Source of the DNA: Rickettsiaceae bacterium
Lineage (GTDB): Bacteria > Pseudomonadota > Alphaproteobacteria > Rickettsiales > UBA1997
Length of the DNA: 64,000 bases
Assembly: GCA_021323225.1 (NCBI GenBank)
Contig: JAJTCH010000004.1
Span: 90,553-154,552 of the forward strand
Direction: 5' to 3'
Position 1 is the first letter of the stretch. Every line of letters starts with the position of its first letter. Positions 43,147 through 51,763 of this stretch are shown here, piece after piece. Both the position numbers and the translations under genes were made by a program. Below the pieces are notes generated by a model. That model saw nothing but the letters and a program-made list of their open reading frames with translations. It did no database searches and was not told the origin of the DNA.

Positions 43147-43230
43147 AGTTACCTTTAAAAAAAAATTTAAGTTAAAAAAAGTTAAAAAATTATTTTCAAA
43201 CCCCAAAGAGCTGGAAAAGACTAGCGGATT

Positions 43231-43437
43231 TTACTCGCTATATCTTCTTTCTATTTCATCCAGTTTCCTTTTGGTTTCGTCCAGAGACAAGCCATATCTT
43301 TCTTGGATGAGGCCTTCGAGTTTTTTGCTATCACCTTCGATTTTATCTAAATCGTCGTTGGTGATCTCACCCCACTGCCTCTGGATTTCGCCTTTCATCT
43401 GCTTCCATTTTCCTTTCCATATGTTTATGTCACTCAT
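43231..43437 (-). CDS. CsbD-family stress protein
   Basis: 68 aa. 'WKGKWKQMKGEIQRQWGEIT' followed by 'DDLDKIEGDSKKLEGLIQER' is the CsbD signature. The family is induced by general stress in many bacteria, with unknown biochemical role. A strong GGAGG precedes the start. It lies 84 bp before the small secreted protein gene on the same strand, and about 180 bp from the divergent histidine kinase gene. Confidence 0.93.
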   Translation of the reverse strand: MSDINIWKGKWKQMKGEIQRQWGEITNDDLDKIEGDSKKLEGLIQERYGLSLDETKRKLDEIERRYSE

Positions 43438-43615
43438 AATTTTTCCTCCTTGGTTATTAATAATTTAAACACATGTTATTTTTCCATTGGATAAATTGTC
43501 CATATGGTTGACTTGAGGTGGTATAAATTTTTTATAAAGAAAATTTTTGTTTCCTTTATTGATAATTTAGCTGTAAAAATTTCTTTTCCTCTTAACAAAA
43601 AAGGAAAAATTGAAG

Positions 43616-45034
43616 ATGAAGACCGAAGAAAAAGAAAAGAAAGAAGAGAATAAAACTTCCCTTTCTTCCAACAAATTTTTTACCACCACTATCCCCGCCG
43701 TCACCCTACTAGTACTGACTTTATGGATGGTTCTTGATAAAAATTATTTATTCGATTTTATCATTTCCCAGCTTTCCATTTTTAAAATTTCTGCAATACA
43801 AATTTCTCTTGCGGCAAATTTTTTATTGCTAACCGCTATTTTTTTATTGTTGATGTTAATGATCCATATCAACAACAAATACAAAACAGAAAGTCTTGCT
43901 AAAGAACATTCATTAAAAGCAATTGACCAAATCACTTTTTTAAAATTATCTGCATCAAATATCGAAGATTTAGTTGATCTGGTTTGCAAAAAATTGGAGG
44001 AAAATTTGGGGGGAAAATTTTGGCTATTTTTAGCTGGAAAAAACCAACAGTTAAATTGCGAAGAGCCTTATATTTTGAAAGCCAAAGAAGTTCTAATCAA
44101 CTCACGAAATCAGCTGGTTCGTAAACGCAGGAAAATCATATATTTTCAAAAAGTTGCAATCGGAGAGAAAAAATTTGGGGTATTGATTGCGGAAGTTAAA
44201 CCACAAAATGATTTTATTTATTTGAGAAAAATTTTGCCTGATCAAATTGCCGTTATCATCAGCAATTTTGAAATGCGCACAAAACTTAACGAAGCAAGAG
44301 TGAACCAAGAAAGAGAAAAACTGCGTTCACTAATTCTCTCTTCAATCTCACATGATTTAAAAACTCCACTCTCTTCAATTATCGGCAGCCTCAATATTTT
44401 TAAGGACCTGAGCAACAGAAATAAATTAGATAAAGAAAGCAAGGAAACTTTGATTACTACCGCCATTGAAGAAGCAGAAAGATTGAAAAGCTTCATTGAC
44501 GATGTGCTAGAAATGACACGCATAGAAAGTGGCGCCATAAAACTTCAAAAGCAATTTCTTAGTTCATCAATAATAGTTGAAAGAACTTTAAAAAGATTTG
44601 AAGAAAAATTGAAAGACTATGAGGTAGAAATTTCTCTGGACAAAAAAATAAAAATTAATTTTGACCAAACTTCTTGTGAGCAAATAATTCAAAACTTGGT
44701 GGATAACACTATAAAATATTCACCAAAAAATACTAAAATTAATATTTGGGATTCATTGGAAAATGAGACTTATTCCATCTTCATTAAAGACGAAGGAAAA
44801 GGAATTCATCCGGAAAAATTGAACATGATTTTTAATAAATTCGAACGCTTCGCCATGGAAGATAAAGTGGTGGGAAGTGGCCTTGGACTGAGCATTGTCA
44901 AGGCTTTGATGGAAGCAAATAACGCCGCAATTCATGCAAAAAATTCTGAATGCGGCAAAGGAGCAATTTTTGTTTTGGAGTTTCGTGATTTTAAAAATGA
45001 AAGCACGGAAACCATTTTGCAAACTGTTAACTAA
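43616..45034 (+). CDS. Membrane sensor histidine kinase, KdpD C-terminal type
   Basis: About 472 aa. Two hydrophobic hairpin segments (near 28-42 and 66-86) are followed by a GAF-like domain, then HisKA with His248 in 'SSISHDLKTPLSSIIGSL' and the ATP-binding domain ('IIQNLVDNTIKYSP', 'IKDEGKGIHPEKL', 'GSGLGLSIV'; residue numbers count from a TTG two codons upstream). It resembles the C-terminal half of KdpD but lacks the N-terminal KdpD and Usp domains. A TTG at 43610 is an alternative start closer to the AAAGGA site. It is followed after 47 bp by its response regulator. No kdpFABC genes are nearby, so its targets may be the surrounding stress genes. Confidence 0.88.
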   Translation: MKTEEKEKKEENKTSLSSNKFFTTTIPAVTLLVLTLWMVLDKNYLFDFIISQLSIFKISAIQISLAANFLLLTAIFLLLMLMIHINNKYKTESLAKEHSLKAIDQITFLKLSASNIEDLVDLVCKKLEENLGGKFWLFLAGKNQQLNCEEPYILKAKEVLINSRNQLVRKRRKIIYFQKVAIGEKKFGVLIAEVKPQNDFIYLRKILPDQIAVIISNFEMRTKLNEARVNQEREKLRSLILSSISHDLKTPLSSIIGSLNIFKDLSNRNKLDKESKETLITTAIEEAERLKSFIDDVLEMTRIESGAIKLQKQFLSSSIIVERTLKRFEEKLKDYEVEISLDKKIKINFDQTSCEQIIQNLVDNTIKYSPKNTKINIWDSLENETYSIFIKDEGKGIHPEKLNMIFNKFERFAMEDKVVGSGLGLSIVKALMEANNAAIHAKNSECGKGAIFVLEFRDFKNESTETILQTVN

Positions 45035-45081
45035 GTAGTAACTACGCTACTAAATTTTGATTAAATAATGAAAGGAAAAAT

Positions 45082-45786
45082 ATGAATAGAAAGGCAATAA
45101 AGACCAAACTTCTCTTGATTGAAGATGAAGAAAAAATCAGAAAAATTTTGAAGATCTATCTCAAGAATGAAAATTTTGACATTATCGAAGCCGAAAATGG
45201 AGAAATGGGTCTGAGAATGCTTGTTTCAATCAGGCCGGAAATTGTGGTTACAGATCTTGGCCTGCCTGACATGGATGGCAAACAAGTGATAAAAAATATC
45301 CGCGAATTAAGCGATGTTCCAATCCTCGTTTGTTCGGTGCGCGATGATGATGCCGAAATTATCGAATGCCTGAATAACGGCGCTGATGATTATGTGATAA
45401 AACCCTTTAACCCGGAAATATTGCTAGCCAGAATCAACGGCAACTTACGGCGTTTTGTCACCAGCAATCCGAACACAGTTAATGAATTTTTAATTAACGG
45501 ACCGCTAAAAATTGATATTCTAAAACATGAAATCAGCATCAATGACAAACCGGTTTTCTTCTCTCCAAAACAGTATAATTTGCTAAAATATTTACTGACC
45601 AACAAAGGTAAAATTTTGACCCACCGTGAAGTTCTCACTGAAATTTGGGGCAAAGGATATTTAAACGAAAACCAGTATCTACGCGTACAAATCGGCCATA
45701 TTCGCGAGAAGATCAGAGGGGTTTTGGGCGATGTGGAAATAATTCACACCGAACCTGGAATTGGTTATCGGATGGAAATTTTATAG
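45082..45786 (+). CDS. OmpR/KdpE-type response regulator
   Basis: 234 aa. Receiver domain with acidic 'LLIEDEEKIR', phospho-acceptor Asp58 in 'VVTDLGLPDMDG' and the Lys of 'YVIKPFNPE'. The C-terminal winged helix ends in 'YLRVQIGHIREKIRG' and 'TEPGIGYRM', as in KdpE. An AAAGGA site precedes the ATG. Paired with the upstream kinase. A terminator lies 100 bp downstream. Confidence 0.93.
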   Translation: MNRKAIKTKLLLIEDEEKIRKILKIYLKNENFDIIEAENGEMGLRMLVSIRPEIVVTDLGLPDMDGKQVIKNIRELSDVPILVCSVRDDDAEIIECLNNGADDYVIKPFNPEILLARINGNLRRFVTSNPNTVNEFLINGPLKIDILKHEISINDKPVFFSPKQYNLLKYLLTNKGKILTHREVLTEIWGKGYLNENQYLRVQIGHIREKIRGVLGDVEIIHTEPGIGYRMEIL

Positions 45787-46123
45787 TCGATGGAATCATT
45801 GGTTCTTACCCACATAATACTAAGGTACTATAAAGCAATATTCTCTCATCACTACGATCAAGTTAATAAAAATTTAATCTACACAAAAAAGGCTGGATAA
45901 AAAATATAATAAAAACCTCCAGCCTTTCCTCTCAAGAAAACAGCCTTGTCTTTTATATCCAAAGCATCACTAAGCTATTAGATAGCAAGACTGAAAACCA
46001 CCCACTTAACATCCCATCTTTTATTTATAGATGACTTATAAATCTTAACCTTATATTGATGGGTTCTAGCTTTTTTATTAGCTTACCTAATACTATGGTT
46101 TAACCAATAAATTAAGATAAATT
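45787..46123. other. Intergenic region with terminator
   Basis: About 337 bp between two plus-strand genes. It holds the terminator at 45,888-45,927 and otherwise AT-rich sequence with no frame I can support; the ankyrin gene's promoter should be here. Confidence 0.4.
45888..45927 (+). terminator. Terminator after the response regulator
   Basis: AAAGGCTGGA and TCCAGCCTTT form a perfect 10-bp stem with an AT-rich 20-nt loop, usable in both directions. Confidence 0.7.
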
Positions 46124-47173
46124 ATGAAACCAGAAACCAGAAACATGACCAGTTTGTCTGTTGTAGCAATGTTGTTAAGCAGGATAGAAAAGAGGGAAGA
46201 AATAACTGACATATTAGATGAGAATGAAGAAATGATTACTCTTGATATCATATGTTTCATTGCCTCAAACGCAGTAGGAAAAGGTCGCAAAGATATAATG
46301 GAATTATTACTTAACAGATATAGCAATGACATTATTCTTAGCAATGTAGCAGATATACTGAGTTCTGCAGCTAAGGATGGCCATAAAGATATAGTAGAAA
46401 TGCTGCTTGAAAAATATAAGAACAATCTTGCTCCCGATCACATAGATGATGCTTTTAGGAATGCAGTAAGATATATACATAAAGATATCGTAGAACTACT
46501 TTTTAAAGAATATGGCGATAAAATTAACCCTGAAATTACAAACGAAGTATTTTCCTTTCTCAATCCATTCGCATCGGATATGATAGTATTATTTTTGGAC
46601 AAATGCAAAAAGGAAGTTGTTGACGCCAAATGCAAAGAAGTACTTGAAGTAATTGAAAAATTTCCTATGTCAATACCTATGAATGATGCAGCTATAGTTA
46701 TAATTGCTCACCACACTCTCCATAACCCATCTATTGAAATTAATCCAGCTATTCAAGCACTCATCACTCCTGATGCTCAAAAAAAAATAGACCATCTTCA
46801 AAAAATGATGAGAGAAGGTTTATTCATATCTGAAGCTATTAAACATATGGAAACAACAAGAAGTTTAGCGGATTATGTACATAGCGCCAAAGATACACTT
46901 AAAAATACTGGACTTCCCGAAGTAATAAAAAATCATTCGCTAACTTTTCTTACAAAAGAAAACCAGGGATTTGTAGAAGAAGTATTAAAAAATATGCGCA
47001 GCCCTTTATATCATCCACAAAGCAAAGTTGTTTACGAAGAAAGAAAGGATGAAGAAGAAACAAAAGATGAACAAGTTCTTTCTTTACAATCTCCAGGAAC
47101 AATAGCAACATCTCCTAGTGTTAGCGCTGTTGCCAATGATGCGAGGACGGTTTCAAGAGAATCTGATAGATAG
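46124..47173 (+). CDS. Ankyrin-like helical repeat protein
   Basis: 349 aa. Residues 35-160 contain repeats of the form 'AAKDGHKDIVEMLLEKYKN', 'AVRYIHKDIVELLFKEYGD' and 'AVGKGRKDIMELLLNRYSN', which is the second half of ankyrin repeats (helix B plus linker) with a spacing of about 35. The first-helix consensus is weak, so it is a divergent ankyrin protein. The C-terminal 60 residues are charged and probably disordered. It may act as a protein-binding scaffold or host-directed effector; no secretion signal is visible. Confidence 0.7.
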   Translation: MKPETRNMTSLSVVAMLLSRIEKREEITDILDENEEMITLDIICFIASNAVGKGRKDIMELLLNRYSNDIILSNVADILSSAAKDGHKDIVEMLLEKYKNNLAPDHIDDAFRNAVRYIHKDIVELLFKEYGDKINPEITNEVFSFLNPFASDMIVLFLDKCKKEVVDAKCKEVLEVIEKFPMSIPMNDAAIVIIAHHTLHNPSIEINPAIQALITPDAQKKIDHLQKMMREGLFISEAIKHMETTRSLADYVHSAKDTLKNTGLPEVIKNHSLTFLTKENQGFVEEVLKNMRSPLYHPQSKVVYEERKDEEETKDEQVLSLQSPGTIATSPSVSAVANDARTVSRESDR

Positions 47174-47189
47174 ATTATTAAGATCTGAT

Positions 47190-47217
47190 ACAGGTTGGCA
47201 TTATAATGCCAACCTGT
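47190..47217 (+). terminator. Terminator after the ankyrin-like gene
   Basis: ACAGGTTGGCAT and ATGCCAACCTGT form a perfect 12-bp stem with a TATA loop, followed by ATTTG. It lies 16 bp after the stop. Confidence 0.8.
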
Positions 47218-47436
47218 ATTTGCATCAAAATACCAATTCTATTTAGATGATGAATCGTCACAAATATTATGATTGCAGTTAAAGACCATAACATTTCCTG
47301 ACAAAGCTATAGATAAATATTATTATCTTATCCTCCCTTTACCTAGATCATTTCTTTATAGTTCTTCCAAATTTCACTATAGCAAATTTATTCCTCATCC
47401 TGGCTAGATATCTCTTTAAACTAATTGGAGAGCCAT

Positions 47437-48672
47437 ATGAAAGCAGTAGTTTTTAGAGGGGTTGGTGATATTCGCATGGAAGAAGTTCAGCCGCCGCAAA
47501 TTGAAAATGATAATGATGCAATAGTTCGTCTCACCGCCAGTGCAATTTGTGGCACTGATTTGCATATGGTGCGTGGTACAATGCCGGGTATGAAGCCGGG
47601 AACAATTTTGGGCCATGAAGGTGTGGGCGTGATTGAGGAATTAGGGAAGAATGTCAGGAATTTTAATATTGGGGAAAGAGTTGTCATAGCCTCAACAATT
47701 GCTTGCGGTTATTGCTCTTATTGTCGTGCGGGCTATTACGCAGAATGTGATAATGCTAATCCAAATGGTAAGGATAGTGGCGGGGCATTTTTTGGCGGGC
47801 CAGAAAATAGCGGACCTTTTCATGGTATGCAGGCCGAGAAAGTGCGTGTTCCTTTTGCTAATGTCGGCATGGTAAAATTGCCGGATAATGTTAGCGATGA
47901 GCAGGCAATTTTGCTTTCTGATATTTTTCCAACCGGTTATTTTGGAGCTGAAATTGCTGATGTTAAGGAAGGAAAAATTGTTGCGGTTTTTGGCTGCGGA
48001 CCAGTTGGATTATGCGCAATTATCAGTTCACAATTGATGGGCGCAGCGCGTGTTATTGCCGTTGATAGAATTCCTGACCGTTTGCAAAAAGCCCGTGAAC
48101 TTGGGGCAGAAGTTATTAATTTTGAAGAGGAAGATCCAGTCAAAGCAATAAAAAAATTAACCGGAGGAATTGGTGCTGATCGTGCCATTGACGCCGTTGG
48201 CGTGGATGCGGAAGCGCCGGAAGAACGCATCATTTCTGTATTAAAAGATAAAGTTCATGGCAAAGACAAAGAGCACAAAGAACAAGTAAAAAAAGCAGCA
48301 CCACAACAAAATCCTGATGGAGACTTATGGCAACCGGGAAAGGCTCCAACGCAGGCAATTGAATGGGCTGTCGATTCGGTTTGCAAAGCGGGAACTATCG
48401 GAATAATTGGTGTTTATTCACAAAATGTTACCAATTTTCCGCTAGGAAAAGCATCGGGAAAAAGCCTGACTTTACGCATGGGCACCTGCCCTCACCGCAA
48501 ATATATTCCCCATCTGGTAAAACTGGTTTCTTCGGGCGTGATTGATCCAAATGTCATTTTCCCCAAGCAAAAATCACTGACAACTGCAATTGAAGCTTTC
48601 GAGAATTTCGACCTTCGTAAAAAAGGTTGGATAAAAGTGGAACTAAAATCGGGCATTACTTCCCGAGAATAA
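47437..48672 (+). CDS. Zinc-dependent alcohol dehydrogenase (formaldehyde-dehydrogenase-like)
   Basis: 411 aa from ATG 47437, fixed by GGAG six bases upstream. The catalytic zinc site is 'ICGTDLHMVRG' plus 'GHEGVGVIEELG'. The structural zinc cysteines are in 'CGYCSYCRAGYYAEC'. The NAD site is 'VAVFGCGPVGLCAI' with 'VIAVDRIPDRL'. The insertion near residues 270-300 and the overall pattern match glutathione-independent formaldehyde dehydrogenase-like MDR enzymes. It is probably used to detoxify aldehydes or alcohols. It is followed after 22 bp by the hemerythrin gene, which suggests co-transcription. Confidence 0.9.
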   Translation: MKAVVFRGVGDIRMEEVQPPQIENDNDAIVRLTASAICGTDLHMVRGTMPGMKPGTILGHEGVGVIEELGKNVRNFNIGERVVIASTIACGYCSYCRAGYYAECDNANPNGKDSGGAFFGGPENSGPFHGMQAEKVRVPFANVGMVKLPDNVSDEQAILLSDIFPTGYFGAEIADVKEGKIVAVFGCGPVGLCAIISSQLMGAARVIAVDRIPDRLQKARELGAEVINFEEEDPVKAIKKLTGGIGADRAIDAVGVDAEAPEERIISVLKDKVHGKDKEHKEQVKKAAPQQNPDGDLWQPGKAPTQAIEWAVDSVCKAGTIGIIGVYSQNVTNFPLGKASGKSLTLRMGTCPHRKYIPHLVKLVSSGVIDPNVIFPKQKSLTTAIEAFENFDLRKKGWIKVELKSGITSRE

Positions 48673-48694
48673 TAATAATTTAAAAAGGAGACTT

Positions 48695-49147
48695 ATGGAT
48701 ATTTATAGCTATTTAAAAAAAGACCACAAAAAAGTTAAAGAGTTGCTGGAAGATATTTTGAGCGCTAAAAGCACAAAAGAAAGAAAAGTATTATTTGATG
48801 AAATGAAATATGAGCTTTTGCTTCATGCCAAAACAGAAGAAGATAGTTTTTACAAGGAACTGGAAAATAAAAAACCAGCTGCGGAAAGAGTTGAAGAGGC
48901 AGAAGAAGAACATAAAGAAATTGAGCAATATCTAAAAAAACTTTCTGAGTTGGAATTTGATAGCAGAGAATGGGTTGAACAGTTTGGTGAATTCAAACAT
49001 AATGTAACTCATCATGTAAAAGAGGAGGAAGAAGCAGTGTTTGATAAAGCAAAAAAAGTTTTGTCAGATAAAAAAGCTAAAGAATTAGCGGTAGAAATGG
49101 ATGAATTGAAAAAACTTCCTAAATATCAAAAGAAAGCTGAAGCATAA
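48695..49147 (+). CDS. Hemerythrin HHE-domain protein
   Basis: 150 aa, all helical. The metal ligands follow the HHE pattern: His in 'LKKDHKKVKELLEDI', 'LLLHAKTEEDSFYKEL', 'EEEHKEIEQYLKKL' and 'HNVTHHVKEEEEAVF'. The di-iron centre binds oxygen or nitric oxide. AAGGAG precedes the ATG by 6 nt. It lies downstream of the alcohol dehydrogenase and ends at a strong bidirectional terminator. Confidence 0.9.
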   Translation: MDIYSYLKKDHKKVKELLEDILSAKSTKERKVLFDEMKYELLLHAKTEEDSFYKELENKKPAAERVEEAEEEHKEIEQYLKKLSELEFDSREWVEQFGEFKHNVTHHVKEEEEAVFDKAKKVLSDKKAKELAVEMDELKKLPKYQKKAEA

Positions 49148-49173
49148 TTTTTAAAAATAAAATTTAAAAACAA

Positions 49174-49205
49174 AAAAGGAGAGTCAAAATTTTGACTCTC
49201 CTTTT
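49174..49205. terminator. Bidirectional terminator between hemerythrin and KGG genes
   Basis: A perfect 32-bp palindrome (AAAAGGAGAGTCAAAA then its complement) with A-rich and T-rich sides, so it can end both converging transcripts. Confidence 0.88.
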
Positions 49206-49228
49206 CTTTTTCTTCCCGCTTTTTATTT

Positions 49229-49978
49229 TTATCTTCTACCGCGAGATCTGCTACCGCTATTAGATGAGCGTCTTCTGCTGCTACCGTTATCATAATCATC
49301 TTCATCATCTTCATAGCTTCTGGCGCGTGCACCGTGAGACATAGAGCCAGCTCTTGCATGGCCTTCAGGATCACCAAACCATCCTCTGCCTTGGCCTGAA
49401 CTTCTTTGTCCCCCTCGGCTTGAGCTGCTTGAACTTCTGCTAGAGCCGCGTCTTGAAGAGCGATAAGAACCTTCATAATCATCCTCATCACCGTAATCCT
49501 CTTCATCATCCTCATAGCTTCTGCCTCTACCACCATGGGACATGGAGCCGGCACGGGCATGGCCTTCATAGTCACCGAACCATCCTCCACTTCTTCCGGA
49601 ACCACTTTGTCCTCCGCGGCTTGAGCTGCTCGAACTTCTGCTAGAGCGACCACGGCCGGAAGAACGATGAGAACCTTCATAATCATCCTCATCACCGTAA
49701 TCTTCTTCATCATCTTCATAGCTTCTGCCTCTACCACCATGGGACATGGATCCAGCACGGGCATGGCCTTCAGAATCACCAAACCATCCGCTACCTTGGC
49801 TGCGCCCTCTGCTGCCTGAGCCGCTGCGTGAGCTGCCACTGCCATAGTTATCATCATCTTCATCACGGCTTGATCTGCTGCGTGAGCGAGAATTTGACGA
49901 ATTATAAGATTGATCGTCATCATCACTCATGAATCTGCCATATTCATCACGCTCAGGTAAATTTCTATTTCTTGACAT
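49229..49978 (-). CDS. KGG-like repeat protein, stress-induced type
   Basis: 249 aa of very low complexity. Three near-identical units of about 67 residues each start with 'GWFGDxEGHARAGSMSHG' (Trp at 65, 133 and 200) and continue with 'RSYEDDEEDYGDEDDYEG' and Ser/Gly/Arg-rich stretches. The core resembles the KGG motif of stress-induced proteins ('G..GG..S..EGHAKAG'). The protein should be disordered, with strong charge patterning. GGAGG precedes the start. The DNA is less AT-rich than its surroundings, and the repeats invite copy-number change. A role in desiccation or general stress is likely by analogy only. Confidence 0.8.
   Translation of the reverse strand: MSRNRNLPERDEYGRFMSDDDDQSYNSSNSRSRSRSSRDEDDDNYGSGSSRSGSGSRGRSQGSGWFGDSEGHARAGSMSHGGRGRSYEDDEEDYGDEDDYEGSHRSSGRGRSSRSSSSSSRGGQSGSGRSGGWFGDYEGHARAGSMSHGGRGRSYEDDEEDYGDEDDYEGSYRSSRRGSSRSSSSSSRGGQRSSGQGRGWFGDPEGHARAGSMSHGARARSYEDDEDDYDNGSSRRRSSNSGSRSRGRR
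49289..49789 (-). repeat. Three tandem ~200-bp coding repeats
   Basis: In-frame units of 204 and 201 bp encode the KGG-like modules. Sequence identity between units is high at DNA level, for example in the stretch encoding 'EGHARAGSMSHGG'. Confidence 0.8.
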
Positions 49979-50250
49979 ATTTCCTCCTTGGTTAATTAAA
50001 AAACAGAATCAGATTTACAAAACCTAAAACCGATTCCTTGGAAAGAAAATTAGATATGACAAGATAAATTCACAATTTTCAAAATATGGTAAAATATAAA
50101 TACATTATAACCTGCAAGCAGCTATATAACTGGTTTTACACTATAACTAGTTTACATATCGTTTATATTTAAGGGCTGGCTTTGCTATATAATCTTTATT
50201 CAGTACCGTTCTATTCTACATGGGATTTATCAACCAATTTAGGAGGAACT

Positions 50251-50391
50251 ATGACTAACAATAAATCAAACCAAACTAACGAAAATTCTAACCAAAAATC
50301 TTCAGGCCAAAATTCCGGCTCCAGCAACCGTAGCAGCGAAAACAATAACAATAATAATAGCAGCAACGGCGGCAACAAAAGATCTTCTTAG
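50251..50391 (+). CDS. Short Asn/Ser-rich protein
   Basis: 46 aa starting at ATG 50251 after a strong AGGAGG at six bases' distance. The product is almost entirely Asn, Ser, Gln and Gly ('ENNNNNNSSNGGNKRSS'). The good ribosome binding site and the terminator right behind it argue that it is a real gene. It is probably intrinsically disordered. It resembles in composition the Gly/Asn/Ser protein at 51.8 kb. Confidence 0.65.
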   Translation: MTNNKSNQTNENSNQKSSGQNSGSSNRSSENNNNNNSSNGGNKRSS

Positions 50392-50408
50392 TTTTAGTTA
50401 GCTAATAA

Positions 50409-50445
50409 ATCCCTCCAAAGAGCAATCTTTGGAGGGATTTTTTTT
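50409..50445 (+). terminator. Terminator of the Asn/Ser-rich gene
   Basis: ATCCCTCCAAAG and CTTTGGAGGGAT form a perfect 12-bp stem with a 6-nt loop, followed by seven or more Ts. Confidence 0.92.
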
Positions 50446-50795
50446 GTGCAAAATTATTTGGTATATCTTTTGTGGCAACTAATTCGCTTTGCAGAAAATT
50501 TGTTAACCAAACCTTAATATTTTTATCAACGCTTAAAAATATAATTTTCCCTCAGTACCATTCTTGCTTTCAACGCAATGTTATTACGGGAAGAAGATCA
50601 GAATTAATAACTATTTATGATGATGCAGAAGTTAACAATTAGGTAGTTTCTCTGGAGATGGATTGCTTTTGTTGGGGCAATGACAGTGAATGATAGATTA
50701 ACTGAGAGGAGTTGAGCAATATTATGTTAGCACTGCTGCGTAGGATTCCCATATGCCAAATGGCATATGGGAATGTAACTTTTAGATTCGTTATA
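50446..50795. other. Intergenic region, only a palindrome seen
   Basis: About 350 bp between convergent genes. It contains the 30-bp palindrome at 50,745-50,774 and otherwise nothing I can support. Confidence 0.4.
50745..50774. repeat. Perfect 30-bp palindrome
   Basis: ATTCCCATATGCCA, AA, TGGCATATGGGAAT. It lies 21 bp beyond the stop of the minus-strand membrane protein gene and may be its terminator, although a U-run is missing. Confidence 0.6.
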
Positions 50796-51251
50796 TTATT
50801 TATCTTTCAATTTTTTGTGGAAATATGCCAGCGACCATCCAAAAATCAAATCGGTTACTAGAGTAATTCCAGCGGCAACAAAACCGTATTTTTTAGCAAA
50901 CATTCCTGCTTCTGTAAGTGGCATCAATACCAACATTACGATCAGCCAAACTAAAATGCCAAATATCAGGCCTTTTTTTCCAACTCCACCTTCCATATGT
51001 GGCTCAAGCACCGCGTATAAACTACCCCAGATGAAAGTGCCAATTAGGAAATAAATTACCCAGGCAGAAGAAAGGGTTGTGGTGAAATGAAAAATGGAAC
51101 CTTGGACCGAAACAAAATTAAATTCCGGAACCAAAGATAAAATGGTAGATAAAATAAGAACTATTGAAGAAATAGCACTAGCAGCAAAACCGGAAATTAA
51201 CCCCGCTTTTAATTTTACATTGCTGTTATTAGTCGTTTCATTATTTGGCAT
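50796..51251 (-). CDS. Four-helix membrane protein, DUF6789-like
   Basis: 151 aa with membrane segments near 15-40, 60-80, 93-112 and 122-142. The pattern 'KAGLISGFAASAISSIVLIL' at the start, 'GTFIWGSLYAVLEPH' and 'GLIFGILVWLIVMLVLMPL' fits a family of small integral membrane proteins (DUF6789-type). Function unknown. Located among stress genes. Confidence 0.6.
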   Translation of the reverse strand: MPNNETTNNSNVKLKAGLISGFAASAISSIVLILSTILSLVPEFNFVSVQGSIFHFTTTLSSAWVIYFLIGTFIWGSLYAVLEPHMEGGVGKKGLIFGILVWLIVMLVLMPLTEAGMFAKKYGFVAAGITLVTDLIFGWSLAYFHKKLKDK

Positions 51252-51322
51252 AAAACCTCTTTTAAAATTGTTAAAATTTTTAAACTAGGAAGGGTCATAA
51301 TCATAATTAAAACCAATAAAAG

Positions 51323-51556
51323 CTAATAAGTACTTGGCGGATCACTGGCTGGAAAACTGTCTTTGACCATTTTGTCAATTTGCTTTTCAGTTAAATTTTC
51401 ACGCACTTCCTTTTCTTCTTTTATGTGATTCTTTTTTGGGCAGAAAATTTTTGTAAAGAATCTTGTCACGCAATTTTCTTTTTTTGGTGACAGTGATTCT
51501 TTTTCTTTAATGATTTTTGCTTCGTCTATTTTCATATCCTTAACTTTATTAATCAT
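51323..51556 (-). CDS. Small protein with 'SFPASDPPS' C-terminus
   Basis: 77 aa. The C-terminal 'MVKDSFPASDPPSTY' is a signature of small proteins widespread in Alphaproteobacteria and supports that placement. The rest is basic with a short aromatic stretch. The start is set by AAGGAGG six bases upstream. The function is unknown; related genes usually sit near general stress genes, as here. Confidence 0.75.
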   Translation of the reverse strand: MINKVKDMKIDEAKIIKEKESLSPKKENCVTRFFTKIFCPKKNHIKEEKEVRENLTEKQIDKMVKDSFPASDPPSTY

Positions 51557-51763
51557 GACTCCTCCTTGTCGCTTAATCCAATCTCATATGCTGATAAAAA
51601 CTCCATAGCTACCGCAAAATAAAATATAAAAAATCCGTAAATTAAGCTTTACGGTTTGTTTATGAGCTTGGCAGAAATCTGTACTGAGAATTTATTTCAT
51701 TCTTCTTAAAAATTATGTTCGAAGCGCGAAATCTCGTGTGAGTATAAATAAAATGGAGGATTT

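Noticed and set aside
49126..49926. A 266-codon minus-strand frame overlapping the KGG-like gene
   Set aside because: It is the same repetitive DNA in another frame. The frame at 49,229-49,978 has the GGAGG site and the recognisable repeat motif.
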